A DNA stretch of 64,000 nt from Streptomyces sp. cg36 (GTDB lineage Bacteria > Actinomycetota > Actinomycetes > Streptomycetales > Streptomycetaceae), in contig NZ_CP163520.1 of the NCBI RefSeq assembly GCF_041080675.1, positions 3,410,001-3,474,000 of the forward strand. Direction: 5' to 3'. Shown one piece after another: positions 46,517-55,405 of this stretch. A model generated the notes under the pieces. It did not search any database. It was not told where the DNA came from and was given only the letters and a program-made list of their open reading frames with translations. A program made the translations under genes and the position numbers. The number at the start of each line of letters is the position of its first letter. Within the stretch, counting starts at the first letter, position 1.

Positions 46517-49500
46517 ATGCGGCGGGGCAGACGGCTGCCGGCCGCGCTGATGGCAGCCGCGCTCAGCGCGGGCGGCCTCGCGCAACTGGGCGCCGCGCAG
46601 GCGGCGTTTGCGGACGAGACCGTCAACAGCGGTGTACAGACCGGGACAAGTGCGGCCGGAGCCAATCGTTCCAAGGCTGAAACCCACACTTCCGGAACGG
46701 CCACTTCCGGAGCAACTGCTGCCGGAACGGGCGCTTCCGGAGGCCAGGGCTCCGCCGCCGAGGCGCGCGCGCTCGCCCAGGCGAAGAGGACCGGCCGCCA
46801 GGTCGAGATCCTGGAGCGCCGCGACGAGATGTCGCAGGTGCTGGCCAACCCGGACGGCTCGCTCACCATGCGCCAGTACGTGCGCCCCGCCTTCGCCCGC
46901 GTCGGCGGCGCCTGGCGGCAGGCCGACGCCACGCTGGAGCGGGGCGCCGACGGCCGGCTCGCCCCGGCCGCCGCCACCTTCGGCATCTCCTTCTCCGGCG
47001 GCGGCACCGGCCCGCTCGCCACGCTCACCAAGAACGGCCGGGCCCTCTCGCTCTCCTGGCCGGACGCGCTGCCGCGCCCCCGCGTCGAGGGCGACACCGC
47101 CGTCTACCCCGAGGTGCTGCCCGGCGTCGACCTCAGCCTCCGGGCCGACGTGGACGGCTTCGCCCAGCACCTGGTCGTCAAGGACCGCGAGGCCGCCGCC
47201 AACCCGCGCCTGGCCGAGCTCTCACTGGCGCTGCGCACCGCGGGCGCCACCCTGAAGGCGGACGCCCAGGGCAATCTCACGGCCACCGACACCCGCTCCG
47301 GCGCCCGCCTCTTCAGCGCCCCCACGCCCTCGATGTGGGACTCCTCCCACCTGCCGAAGCAGGCCGCGGCCCAGCTGGCGCGCGGCGCGCGCCCGGCCGC
47401 CGAGACCGCGTCGCCCGCGCCGCACCGGATGAGCACCCGGGTCAGCGGCGACCGGCTGCGGATCACCCCGGACGCGGCGATGCTCAAGGACCCGCGGACG
47501 GTCTACCCGGTCGTGATCGACCCGGTCTTCTCCGGCGGCGGGCGCAACAACTGGGCCATGGCGTACAAGCAGTCGGGCAACTCCTCGATCGCCAACACCG
47601 CGTACTGGAACGGCGGCACCTTCAGCGACAAGCTGGCCCGCGTCGGCCACGAGACGTCGACCGACGGCACCGCCCGCTCCTACTTCCAGCTCAACACCAA
47701 GGGACTGGCCGGATCGAAGATCCTCTCCGCCACGTTCAACGTGTTCAACAGCTACTCCTGGTCGTGCACCAAGACCCCGGTGGAGCTCGGTCTGACCGGC
47801 CCCATCTCCTCCGCCACCACCTGGAACAAGCAGCCCGCCTGGAAGCAGACGATCCAGGCGAAGACGTTCGCGCACGGCTGGTCGGCCTCCCAGTGCGCCG
47901 CCGCGGGCGAGGACTTCGACGCCGCCGCGCTGAAGACCGCCGTGCAGGCGGTCGCGGACGCGGGCGACACCGACATGACCCTCGGCCTGCGCTCGCGCGA
48001 CGACTACGAGGGCAACGAGCTGAGCTGGAAGAAGTTCCAGAACGACCCCAGCCTGGAGATCACCTACAACTCACCGCCGAAGATCGACTCCTCGGCCGCC
48101 TACCAGGGCTCCTGGGCGCCCGGCGCCGGCGGGCTCGTACAGCTCGCCTGCGCCACCGACCCGGCCGCGTACCCGGTCGTCGGCAACACCGGCCTCACCC
48201 TCACCGCGAAGGTCTCCGACCCGGAGGGCGGCCAGCTCACCGGCGCCTTCCAGCTCAAGGACGCCACCACCGGCGCGGTGATCGCCGCGCCGGCCTCGAC
48301 GGTCGCCTCCGGCGGCTACGCCCAGGCCCGCATCGACGGCTCCGCGCTCGCCGACGGCAAGCGCTACACCTGGTCCGCGCAGGTCCAGGACGGCCTGGAC
48401 AGCTCGGCGTGGACCCCGCTCTGCGGCTTCGGCGTCGACAAGAGCGCGCCCGCCCAGCCGACCGTGACCGCCACCGACGGCCACGCGCTGGACGTGGCGG
48501 AGGTGCCCGCGCGCACCGACCGCACGATCCGGTTCGCCTCCAGCGACCCGGGCGGCGTCGACGGCTTCTGCTACGCCCTCAACCAGCCGCTCTCCGTCTC
48601 CAACCTGAAGTGCCCCAGCGGCACCTATGTGAAGGCGGGCGCCGACGGCACCGCCACCGTCACCGTCCGGCCCGGCCTGTGGCCCAACAACCGGCTGCAC
48701 GTGGAGGCGTACGACAAGGCGGGCAACACCTCGGCGTACAACGGCGGTTCGGGCCCGAGCGACACCACCCTGATCGCCACCGACCGGCCCGTGTACGTCC
48801 ACGACTCCGCCGGGCGGGTCCACGGCGACCTGCCGGGCGACCTCGACGGCGACGGCCAGGTCGACCTGCTCGCCACCGCCACCGACGGCACCCTGCGCCT
48901 GCTCGGCGGCAAGGGCGACGGCACCCTGAAGGCCCCCCGCACCATCGCCTCGGGCGGCTGGAACGGGGCCCGCATCGCCCACCGGGGCGACTTCATCGCG
49001 GCCACCGACGGCCAGACGATGGACGGGTACGAGGACTTCTTCGTCAAGATCGGCAACAAGCTGTACCTGTACCCGGGCGACGGCAACGGGATGCCGCTGA
49101 CCGCCCAGCGCAAGGAGCTGCTGCGCCCCACCGGCAAGGACAACGGCCCGCTGACCGGCGTCGGCGGCCTCTGCCTCGACGTGAAGTCCGGGGCCACCGC
49201 CAACGGCACCCCGCTGCAGATCTACACCTGCAACGCCACCGGCGCCCAGGACTTCCAGCTCACCGACGGCGCCCTCAAGGTCCTCGGCAAGTGCGCCGCC
49301 GCCGCGGGCAACGACCTGGCCGCCCCCGTCCAGCTGGCCGACTGCGACGGCGGCCCGGCGCAGCGCTGGCTCGACCGCGGTGACGGCTCCCTGCTCAACC
49401 AGGGCTCCGGCCGCTGCCTGGACACCGCGGGCGGCGCCGCGGTGAAGAGCACCCCGGTGCAGCTCCTCAACTGCGACGGCGACGCCACCCAGGACTGGGC

Positions 49501-50128
49501 CGTCCCCGGCACCTGGGCGGGCACCGGCCAGATCCTCACCCCGCGCGACGCCGACGGCATGCCCGGCGCCGACCTCATCGTCCAGGAGGGCGAGGGGATG
49601 TGGCTGTACTCCGGCACCGCCGAGGGCCCGCTCGCGGCCGAGCCCGGCTCGTACAAGCTGCTGCCCGCCAAGCAGTTCGGCTTCAGCTCCTGGGACCGCT
49701 TCGACTTCACCTCGCCCGGTGACGTCAACGGCGACGGCATCCCCGACCTGCTCGGCCGGCACGTCACCACGGACCCGGCGAGCGCCGACTACGGCAAGCT
49801 CTACCTGTACCCCGGCACCCGCACCCTGGACGCGGGCGGCAACAGCACGTACGGCATCGGCGCCCGGACCGTGTACGGCTCCGCCGCCTGGCAGTCCACG
49901 AACATCCCGCTCTTCGCGGGCGCGGGCAACGCCCAGGGCTCGGTGGTCGACACCGGCACGTACCTGAAGTTCGTCCCGACCGACGGCCAGGAGACCCCCG
50001 ACTTCTGGGCGGTCTTCAAGGCGGCCCCCGGCGGCCTCCGCTTCTACCCGGGCACCCCGACGGCCCACGGCACGTCGACGGTCGTCGGCGACGCGGGACT
50101 GGTGGCGGACGTGGTGGGGCTGTTCTAG
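46517..50128 (+). CDS. exported DNRLRE / ricin-B / FG-GAP multidomain protein
   Basis: 1203 aa. Signal peptide ~1-35 (RRGRRLP, hydrophobic, cleavage near AAFA). Residues ~85-300 are a beta-rich domain usual before DNRLRE. The DNRLRE domain is ~335-510 (TARSYFQLNTKGLAGSKILS, TTWNKQPAW, EGNELSWKKFQND). Fibronectin-like modules span ~520-770. FG-GAP/VCBS repeats (GDLDGDGQVDLL, GDVNGDGIPDLLG) flank a ricin-B trefoil (~881-994) with AQDFQL, AQRWLD and TQDWAV repeats. No catalytic domain is evident; probably surface adhesion or scaffolding. Divergent from the RHS gene, a common actinobacterial pairing. ATG at 46517 follows GAGGGGA. Confidence 0.88.
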   Translation: MRRGRRLPAALMAAALSAGGLAQLGAAQAAFADETVNSGVQTGTSAAGANRSKAETHTSGTATSGATAAGTGASGGQGSAAEARALAQAKRTGRQVEILERRDEMSQVLANPDGSLTMRQYVRPAFARVGGAWRQADATLERGADGRLAPAAATFGISFSGGGTGPLATLTKNGRALSLSWPDALPRPRVEGDTAVYPEVLPGVDLSLRADVDGFAQHLVVKDREAAANPRLAELSLALRTAGATLKADAQGNLTATDTRSGARLFSAPTPSMWDSSHLPKQAAAQLARGARPAAETASPAPHRMSTRVSGDRLRITPDAAMLKDPRTVYPVVIDPVFSGGGRNNWAMAYKQSGNSSIANTAYWNGGTFSDKLARVGHETSTDGTARSYFQLNTKGLAGSKILSATFNVFNSYSWSCTKTPVELGLTGPISSATTWNKQPAWKQTIQAKTFAHGWSASQCAAAGEDFDAAALKTAVQAVADAGDTDMTLGLRSRDDYEGNELSWKKFQNDPSLEITYNSPPKIDSSAAYQGSWAPGAGGLVQLACATDPAAYPVVGNTGLTLTAKVSDPEGGQLTGAFQLKDATTGAVIAAPASTVASGGYAQARIDGSALADGKRYTWSAQVQDGLDSSAWTPLCGFGVDKSAPAQPTVTATDGHALDVAEVPARTDRTIRFASSDPGGVDGFCYALNQPLSVSNLKCPSGTYVKAGADGTATVTVRPGLWPNNRLHVEAYDKAGNTSAYNGGSGPSDTTLIATDRPVYVHDSAGRVHGDLPGDLDGDGQVDLLATATDGTLRLLGGKGDGTLKAPRTIASGGWNGARIAHRGDFIAATDGQTMDGYEDFFVKIGNKLYLYPGDGNGMPLTAQRKELLRPTGKDNGPLTGVGGLCLDVKSGATANGTPLQIYTCNATGAQDFQLTDGALKVLGKCAAAAGNDLAAPVQLADCDGGPAQRWLDRGDGSLLNQGSGRCLDTAGGAAVKSTPVQLLNCDGDATQDWAVPGTWAGTGQILTPRDADGMPGADLIVQEGEGMWLYSGTAEGPLAAEPGSYKLLPAKQFGFSSWDRFDFTSPGDVNGDGIPDLLGRHVTTDPASADYGKLYLYPGTRTLDAGGNSTYGIGARTVYGSAAWQSTNIPLFAGAGNAQGSVVDTGTYLKFVPTDGQETPDFWAVFKAAPGGLRFYPGTPTAHGTSTVVGDAGLVADVVGLF

Positions 50129-50142
50129 CCCCGGCCCCCGGC

Positions 50143-50189
50143 ACACGTACGCGCCCGTCCCCGGCTGCCGGGGGCGGGCGCGTCCGTGT
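50143..50189. terminator. bidirectional terminator hairpin
   Basis: About 22 pairs between ACACGTACGCGCCCGTCCCC... and its complement with one mismatch and one G-T pair, between the convergent DNRLRE and TetR genes. Confidence 0.85.
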
Positions 50190-50207
50190 GGTGGGCCGGG
50201 CGGGGCG

Positions 50208-50849
50208 TCACCCGGTGGGGGACCAGGTGCGGCCCCGCATCAGATTGCCCAGGCCCGCCCAGGCGAAGTTCATCATCGTCGCCGCCGCCTCCTTGGCCGC
50301 GACGCCCTCCGTCTCGTTGGCCCAGCCCGCCAGCGACTCGGCGGCGCCCACCAGCGCCTGCGCCAGGGCCGACGCGTCGCGGTCGGCGAGGTCCCCGGAG
50401 CCGTGCGCCTCCCGGGCCGCCGCGCCGATCAGCGTGGTCACGAACGCCACGATCTCCTCGCGCATCACGGCCACCTCGGCCGCGAACGGCTCGCCGTGGG
50501 TGCGGGCCTGGCGGTGCAGGACGGCCCAGCCCTCGGGGCGCTCGGCGGTGTGCGTGAAGAACGCCCGCAGCCCCGACCAGAGTTGGGCGTCGGCGGGCCC
50601 CGCGACGGCGACCCCGGCCCGTACCGCCGTGACGAGCGCGCGGGCCTCGCGCCGGATGACGGCGGTGAACAGCTCTTCCTTGGAGTTCAGATAGAGGTAG
50701 ACCAGCGGCTTGGAGACCCCGGCCAGCTCGGCTATCTCGTCCATCGACGCGGCCCGGTACCCGCGCTCGGCGAAGGTCCGTACGGCGGCGTCGAGCATCT
50801 GCTGCTCGCGCACGGCCCGTGGCATCCGCCTGGCCTTCCCCGCACCCAT
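50208..50849 (-). CDS. TetR-family transcriptional regulator
   Basis: 213 aa. HTH at ~10-55: LDAAVRTFAERGYRAASMDE then IAELAGVSKPLVYLYLNSKEELF. The C-terminal domain is helical with no recognised ligand. ATG at 50849 has GGGAGGGG 8 nt upstream; an upstream in-frame start would add unrelated sequence. The target is unknown; no adjacent transporter or enzyme is an obvious candidate. Confidence 0.9.
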   Translation of the reverse strand: MGAGKARRMPRAVREQQMLDAAVRTFAERGYRAASMDEIAELAGVSKPLVYLYLNSKEELFTAVIRREARALVTAVRAGVAVAGPADAQLWSGLRAFFTHTAERPEGWAVLHRQARTHGEPFAAEVAVMREEIVAFVTTLIGAAAREAHGSGDLADRDASALAQALVGAAESLAGWANETEGVAAKEAAATMMNFAWAGLGNLMRGRTWSPTG

Positions 50850-50905
50850 GTGTCGCGCCCCTCCCCCGGGATCTTCCGTCAGGGGCAAGGGTACGTGCGG
50901 GCGGG

Positions 50906-51202
50906 CTACTGGACGGCGCCGTCCTCCTGGGTGCGGTTGGCCTCCAGGCGCGCCTTGGCCGACTCGACCTTGGTGACGATCTGCGCGGACATCTCGTCGC
51001 GCTGCTTGCGCAGCAGCACGAAGCTGAGCGGCGCGGACAGCACCAGCGCCAGCAGGACCACCCAGATCACATTGGCGTCGCCGAGACCGGCGGGCATGAT
51101 CCCGAAGTGGACCAGCGCGGCGACGAACACCAGACAGCCGACGAAGACGGCGATGCGCATCGCGGTGTACCGGACGGTTGCGCTCGGCTTGGCGACACTC
51201 AC
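50906..51202 (-). CDS. DUF4229 membrane protein
   Basis: 98 aa. Starts VSVAKPSATVRYTAMR, the usual DUF4229 opening, then two membrane helices (RIAVFVGCLVFVAALVHFG and VIWVVLLALVLSAPLSFVLL), then a charged cytoplasmic helix (RKQRDEMSAQIVTKVESAKARL). Conserved in Streptomyces next to futalosine genes; function unknown. GTG at 51202 with AAGG 7-8 nt upstream. Confidence 0.85.
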   Translation of the reverse strand: MSVAKPSATVRYTAMRIAVFVGCLVFVAALVHFGIMPAGLGDANVIWVVLLALVLSAPLSFVLLRKQRDEMSAQIVTKVESAKARLEANRTQEDGAVQ

Positions 51203-51265
51203 GGCTGACCTTCTCTCTGCGTACGGCACCTCGTGTCCCACCAGTGAAGCATGTCCGTTAATGGA

Positions 51266-51790
51266 TCAATTCAGCGGGAGCAGCATGAAGACGTCGTCGC
51301 GGTCGTCGCCCTCCGCGACCCGGATCGCCCCGGGCACCCGGCCGACCTCCCGGTAGCCGCAGGAGGTGTAGAACCGCTCCAGGCCGAGCCCGCCCCGGCA
51401 GGTCAGCCGCAGCGCCTCTATCCCGTCGAGGGAGCGGCCCGCGGCGGCGACGGCCGCCATGAGGTCGCGCCCGTACCCGGCGCCCTGGTGGCGCGGGTGC
51501 ACCATCACCGTGTAGACCCACATCCAGTGGCGCATCAGGGCGTGGGTGTTGTGCACGAGGAACGCGGTGGCGGCCACCGCCCCCCGCTCGTCGCGGCCGA
51601 CGAGCAGCCGGATCCGCCCCTCGGCCATTCCGGCCAGGTGCTTGAGCAGCTCGGGCCGGACCTGCTCGGGAGAGACGGGCGGCACGAAGCCGACCGCACC
51701 CCCGGCGTTGGAGACGTCGGCCCACAGGGCGACGATCCCGTCCCGCAGTTCGGGGGTGACGGCCGGGTCCAGCCGGAAGGCGAGCGGCAC
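51266..51790 (-). CDS. GNAT-family acetyltransferase
   Basis: 174 aa. Acetyl-CoA motif A: VHPRHQGAGYGRDLMAAV; motif B region: GGLGLERFYTSCGYREVGRVPG. The substrate is not recognisable. GTG at 51790 lies 14 nt after the mqnE stop, so it is likely cotranscribed with mqnE and may act on a small metabolite; this is inference. Confidence 0.85.
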   Translation of the reverse strand: MPLAFRLDPAVTPELRDGIVALWADVSNAGGAVGFVPPVSPEQVRPELLKHLAGMAEGRIRLLVGRDERGAVAATAFLVHNTHALMRHWMWVYTVMVHPRHQGAGYGRDLMAAVAAAGRSLDGIEALRLTCRGGLGLERFYTSCGYREVGRVPGAIRVAEGDDRDDVFMLLPLN

Positions 51791-51804
51791 GACGGGGCTC
51801 CGGA

Positions 51805-52983
51805 TCAGATCCGCATCGCCTGCGGCGTCTCGCGCAGCTCGGGGTCGGGGCCCTCGTACTCGCGGATGATCTCGTACCGGGTGTTGCGCTCGACCGGGCG
51901 GAACCCGGCCTCGCGGATCAGGTCGAGCAGGTCGTCACGGGTCAGCTTGTTGGGCGTGCCGTAGTTGTCCGCGTCGTGCGTGATCTTGTACTCGACGACC
52001 GAGCCGTCCATGTCGTCGGCGCCGTGCTGGAGGGCGAGCTGGGTGGTCTGGAGCCCGTGCATCACCCAGAAGCACTTCACGTGCGGCACGTTGTCGAAGA
52101 GCAGCCGGGAGACCGCGAAGGTCTTCAGGGCCTCGGCGCCGGTCGCCATCGTGGTGCGCGCCTGGAGCTTGTTGCGGACCTTGCCGTCCTGCATGTCCAC
52201 GAAGTCGTGCTGGTAGCGCAGCGGGATGAAGACCTGGAAGCCGCCGGTCTCGTCCTGGAGCTCACGCAGCCGCAGCACGTGGTCCACCCGGTGGCGGGGC
52301 TCCTCGATGTGCCCGTACAGCATCGTCGAGGGGGTCTTGAGCCCCTTCTCGTGCGCCAGCCGGTGGATCCGCGACCAGTCCTCCCAGTGGGTGTCGTGGT
52401 CGACGATGTGCCGGCGGACCTCCCAGTCGAAGATCTCCGCGCCGCCGCCGGTGAGCGATTCGAGGCCCGCCTCGATCAGCTCGTCGAGGATCTCGGAGGC
52501 GCTCAGCCCCGAGATCGTCTCGAAGTGGTGGATCTCGGTGGCGGTGAACGCCTTCAGACCGACGTCCGGCAGGGCCTCCTTGAGGGCCTTGAGCGAACGC
52601 GGGTAGTAGCGCCAGGGCAGCGTCGGGTGCAGCCCGTTGACGATGTGCAGCTCGGTGAGGTTCTCGCTCTCCATCGCCTTGGCGAGGCGGACGGCCTCCT
52701 CGATGCGCATCGTGTACGCGTCCTTCTCGCCCGGCTTGCGCTGGAACGAGCAGTACGCGCAGGAGGCGGTGCACACGTTCGTCATGTTGAGGTGCCGGTT
52801 GACGTTGAAGTGGACGACGTCACCGTTCTTGCGGGTGCGCACCTCGTGCGCGAGGCCGCCGAGCCAGGCCAGGTCGTCCGACTCGTAGAGCGCGACGCCG
52901 TCCTCGCGGGACAGCCGCTCACCGGCCCGGACCTTGGCCTCCAGCTCACGCTTGAAGCCCACGTCCGTGATCGATGCGGTCAT
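51805..52983 (-). CDS. mqnE: aminofutalosine synthase
   Basis: 392-aa radical SAM enzyme that joins 3-enolpyruvylbenzoate (the MqnA product) with SAM-derived adenosine. Cluster motif CTASCAYC (CxxxCxxC) at ~70, preceded by NRHLNMTNV. Other landmarks: HIVNGLHPTLPWRYYP, GLESLTGGGAEIFD and STMLYGHIEEPRHR. The ATG start at 52983 has GGGAGG upstream. Paralogous to MqnC but clearly MqnE by HPTLPW and the C-terminal ITHDADNYGT segment. Confidence 0.95.
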   Translation of the reverse strand: MTASITDVGFKRELEAKVRAGERLSREDGVALYESDDLAWLGGLAHEVRTRKNGDVVHFNVNRHLNMTNVCTASCAYCSFQRKPGEKDAYTMRIEEAVRLAKAMESENLTELHIVNGLHPTLPWRYYPRSLKALKEALPDVGLKAFTATEIHHFETISGLSASEILDELIEAGLESLTGGGAEIFDWEVRRHIVDHDTHWEDWSRIHRLAHEKGLKTPSTMLYGHIEEPRHRVDHVLRLRELQDETGGFQVFIPLRYQHDFVDMQDGKVRNKLQARTTMATGAEALKTFAVSRLLFDNVPHVKCFWVMHGLQTTQLALQHGADDMDGSVVEYKITHDADNYGTPNKLTRDDLLDLIREAGFRPVERNTRYEIIREYEGPDPELRETPQAMRI

Positions 52984-53037
52984 GCGGCGGCCTCCCAGAA
53001 ATCTCCGTACACAGCGTCCACCACGGTACGCCCCCGG

Positions 53038-53487
53038 TCACTCGGGCAGTTCTCCGACCCGGTTCTCCCACTTGGTGGAGAGCACGATCGTCGTACGGGT
53101 GCGCGAGACGCCCTTGGTGGAGCCGAGCCGGCGGATGGTCTTCTCCAGCCCGTCGACGTCCGAGGCGCGGATCTTGAGCATGTACGAGTCGTCGCCGGCG
53201 ATGAACCAGCAGTCCTCGATCTCCTCCAGGTCGCGCAGCCGGCGGGCCACGTCCTCGTGGTCGGCGGCGTCGGAGAGAGAGATGCCGATGAGCGCGGTCA
53301 CGCCGAGCCCGAGCGAGGCGGCGTTGACGGTGGCGCGGTAGCCGGTGATGACCCCGGCCGCCTCAAGACGGTTGATGCGGTCGGTGACGCTGGGTCCGGA
53401 GAGACCGACGAGCCGGCCGAGCTCGGCGTACGAGGCCCTGCCGTTCTCCCGCAGGGCCTGGATGAGCTGCCTGTCCACGGCGTCCAT
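53038..53487 (-). CDS. Lrp/AsnC-family regulator
   Basis: 149 aa. HTH at ~1-60 (MDAVDRQLIQALREN, YAELGRLVGLSGPSVTDRINRL), then an AsnC/RAM ligand domain (DVARRLRDLEEIEDCWFIAGDDSYMLKI). ATG at 53487 follows GGAAGG by 10 nt; an ATG at 53505 adds six residues but has no ribosome-binding site. It lies between mqnE and the prenyltransferase genes and could respond to an amino acid; the target is unknown. Confidence 0.9.
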   Translation of the reverse strand: MDAVDRQLIQALRENGRASYAELGRLVGLSGPSVTDRINRLEAAGVITGYRATVNAASLGLGVTALIGISLSDAADHEDVARRLRDLEEIEDCWFIAGDDSYMLKIRASDVDGLEKTIRRLGSTKGVSRTRTTIVLSTKWENRVGELPE

Positions 53488-53631
53488 ATACCTGAAGCCT
53501 TCCATTGCTCAGCAATACCGCGAGTTTAGGTGTAGAATCTAAGGTACACAGGGTCGAGGCCCTGCGAATGTTCCAACCGCTTGCATAATTTTCCATCAGA
53601 TCAAAGACGATCTTTCAGGAGTGTCGACACC

Positions 53632-53757
53632 GTGTACACGATCGAGATGGCCTACGCCCGTATGCGCGAGCTTCAGGACCTGGCCAACCGCTCGCGTGCC
53701 CACCAGCCCACCACCGCTCAGCGCCGCGCGCCCAAGCGCGCCGCGAAGAAGCGCTAA
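53632..53757 (+). CDS. 41-residue basic small protein
   Basis: Begins VYTIEMAYARMRELQDLANR and ends with a Lys/Arg/Ala-rich tail (RRAPKRAAKKR). The first half should form an amphipathic helix; the second is strongly basic, suggesting nucleic-acid or membrane contact. CAGGAG lies 11 nt before the GTG. It is encoded after an unusually AT-rich stretch (53506-53600), divergent from the Lrp gene. Its TAA overlaps the UbiX stop on the other strand. Coding is supported by codon pattern and position; function unknown. Confidence 0.7.
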   Translation: MYTIEMAYARMRELQDLANRSRAHQPTTAQRRAPKRAAKKR

Positions 53758-54464
53758 CCCGGAGGCCGGGAGCCCCCACCGAGCTCTCCCTCCCAACGGC
53801 GGTACAGGCTGTGCGGCACGCCCGCCGCGTCCAGCACCCGCCCCGCGACGAAGTCCACCAGATCCTGGATGTGCGTCGCCCCCGCGTAGAACGCCGGAGA
53901 GGCGGGCAGCACCACTGCGCCCGCCTCGTCCAGCGTCACCAGGTGCCGGAGCGTCTGCCCGTTCAGCGGCGTCTCCCGCACCGCGACCACCAGCCGCCGC
54001 CGCTCCTTGAGCGTCACGCTCGCGGCCCGCTGCAGAAGGTCCTTCGAGAGCCCCAGCGCCACCCCGGCCACGCTCGCCGTACTGGCCGGCACGATCAGCA
54101 TCCCCCGCACCGGATACGACCCGGACGACGGACCCGCGCCGAGGTCCCCGGCGCTCCAGTGCCGCACCCCGTCGAGATAGCCGTCGCCCACGGGGAACGT
54201 GCCGGGCTTGCCGTCCGCCCCCCGCGCCAGCCAGGTGGCCAGGTCGTCGCGCCAGTGCGCGTCCCGGAAGGCGATCCCCGTCTCGTCGAGCAGCGTGAGC
54301 CGCGAGGCCCGCGAGACCACCAGGTCCACGCTCTCCCCGGCGTCCAGCAACCCGCGCAGCACGGCCGCCGCGTACGGCGTACCGGACGCGCCGGAGACCC
54401 CGACGACCCAGGGCACCCGGGCACCGGGGACTTCTCGCTGACTGTGTACGTTCACCTGCTCCAC
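53754..54464 (-). CDS. UbiX-family flavin prenyltransferase
   Basis: 236 aa. Makes prenylated FMN, the cofactor of the UbiD decarboxylase encoded next door. Flavin-binding VVGVSGASGTPYAAAVLR near the N-terminus, IVPASTASVAGVALGLSKDLLQRAA mid-protein, and catalytic-site LKERRRLVVAVRETP. Start uncertain: GTG at 54464 or 54455, neither with a strong ribosome-binding site. In menaquinone terms this is the MqnM-type partner. Confidence 0.93.
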   Translation of the reverse strand: MEQVNVHSQREVPGARVPWVVGVSGASGTPYAAAVLRGLLDAGESVDLVVSRASRLTLLDETGIAFRDAHWRDDLATWLARGADGKPGTFPVGDGYLDGVRHWSAGDLGAGPSSGSYPVRGMLIVPASTASVAGVALGLSKDLLQRAASVTLKERRRLVVAVRETPLNGQTLRHLVTLDEAGAVVLPASPAFYAGATHIQDLVDFVAGRVLDAAGVPHSLYRRWEGELGGGSRPPG

Positions 54465-54502
54465 GTGTCCGAGCCTATCCGGCGGCCCGGGGGCCGGAGC
54501 CG

Positions 54503-55405
54503 TCACACCGAGAGCCCGCGCACCAGCAGGTCGAGGAGCGCGCAGACGAAGAGCGAGATCCCGATGAAACCGTTGGTGGTGAAGAACGCCCGGTTGAGTC
54601 GGGACAGGTCGTGCGGCTTGACGATCGTGTGCTCGTAGAGGAACGCGCCCGCCACGATCACCAGACCGGCCCAGAAGAACACCCCGGCGCCGGTGGCCAG
54701 CGCGTACCCGACCAGCAGCGCCGTGGTGACGGCGTGACAGGCGCGGGCGCCCCGGATCGCGTGGGGCACGCCGAACCGGGCCGGCACCGACAGGACGCCC
54801 GTCTCGCGGTCGGACTCGGCGTCCTGGCAGGCGTAGATCAGGTCGAAGCCGCCGATCCAGACGCCGACCGCCAGACCGAGCACCACCGCGTCCCAGGACC
54901 ACTCGCCGGTGATCGCCAGCCAGCCGCCCACCGGGCCCATCGCCTGCGCCAGGCCCAGGATCGCCTGCGGGAAGTTGGTGAACCGCTTCCCGTACGGATA
55001 GACCACCATCGGGATCACCGCGACGGGGGCGAGCGCCAGACAGAGCGGGTTGAGCAGCCCGGCCGCGCCCAGGAAGACCGCCAGCGCGATCAGGGCGCCG
55101 GTCCAGGCCGAGCGCACCGACACCGCGCCGGTGACCAGCTCGCGCTGGGCCGTGCGCGGATTGCGGGCGTCGAGCTCGCGGTCGATGATCCGGTTGCAGG
55201 CCATCGCGAAGGTGCGCAGCCCGACCATGGCGACCGTGACCAGGAGCAGCTTGCCCCAGTGCATCTTCTCGTCGAGCTCGAACATCGCGGTCAGGGCGGC
55301 GATGTAGGCGAAGGGCAGCGCGAAGACCGAGTGCTCGATCATGACCAGGCGCAGGAAAGCCCTGGTGCGGCCCGGCTGCGGGACCGCTGCTGCGGAAGCA
55401 CTCAT
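54503..55405 (-). CDS. mqnP: UbiA-family prenyltransferase of the futalosine pathway
   Basis: 300-aa integral membrane enzyme that attaches the polyprenyl tail to the naphthoate precursor. Two Asp-rich substrate/Mg motifs: NRIIDRELDARNPRT and YACQDAESDRETGVLSVP. About eight to nine membrane helices. ATG at 55405 shares one base with the UbiD stop (TGATG). Gene order UbiD, MqnP, UbiX on one strand argues for a single operon. Confidence 0.93.
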   Translation of the reverse strand: MSASAAAVPQPGRTRAFLRLVMIEHSVFALPFAYIAALTAMFELDEKMHWGKLLLVTVAMVGLRTFAMACNRIIDRELDARNPRTAQRELVTGAVSVRSAWTGALIALAVFLGAAGLLNPLCLALAPVAVIPMVVYPYGKRFTNFPQAILGLAQAMGPVGGWLAITGEWSWDAVVLGLAVGVWIGGFDLIYACQDAESDRETGVLSVPARFGVPHAIRGARACHAVTTALLVGYALATGAGVFFWAGLVIVAGAFLYEHTIVKPHDLSRLNRAFFTTNGFIGISLFVCALLDLLVRGLSV

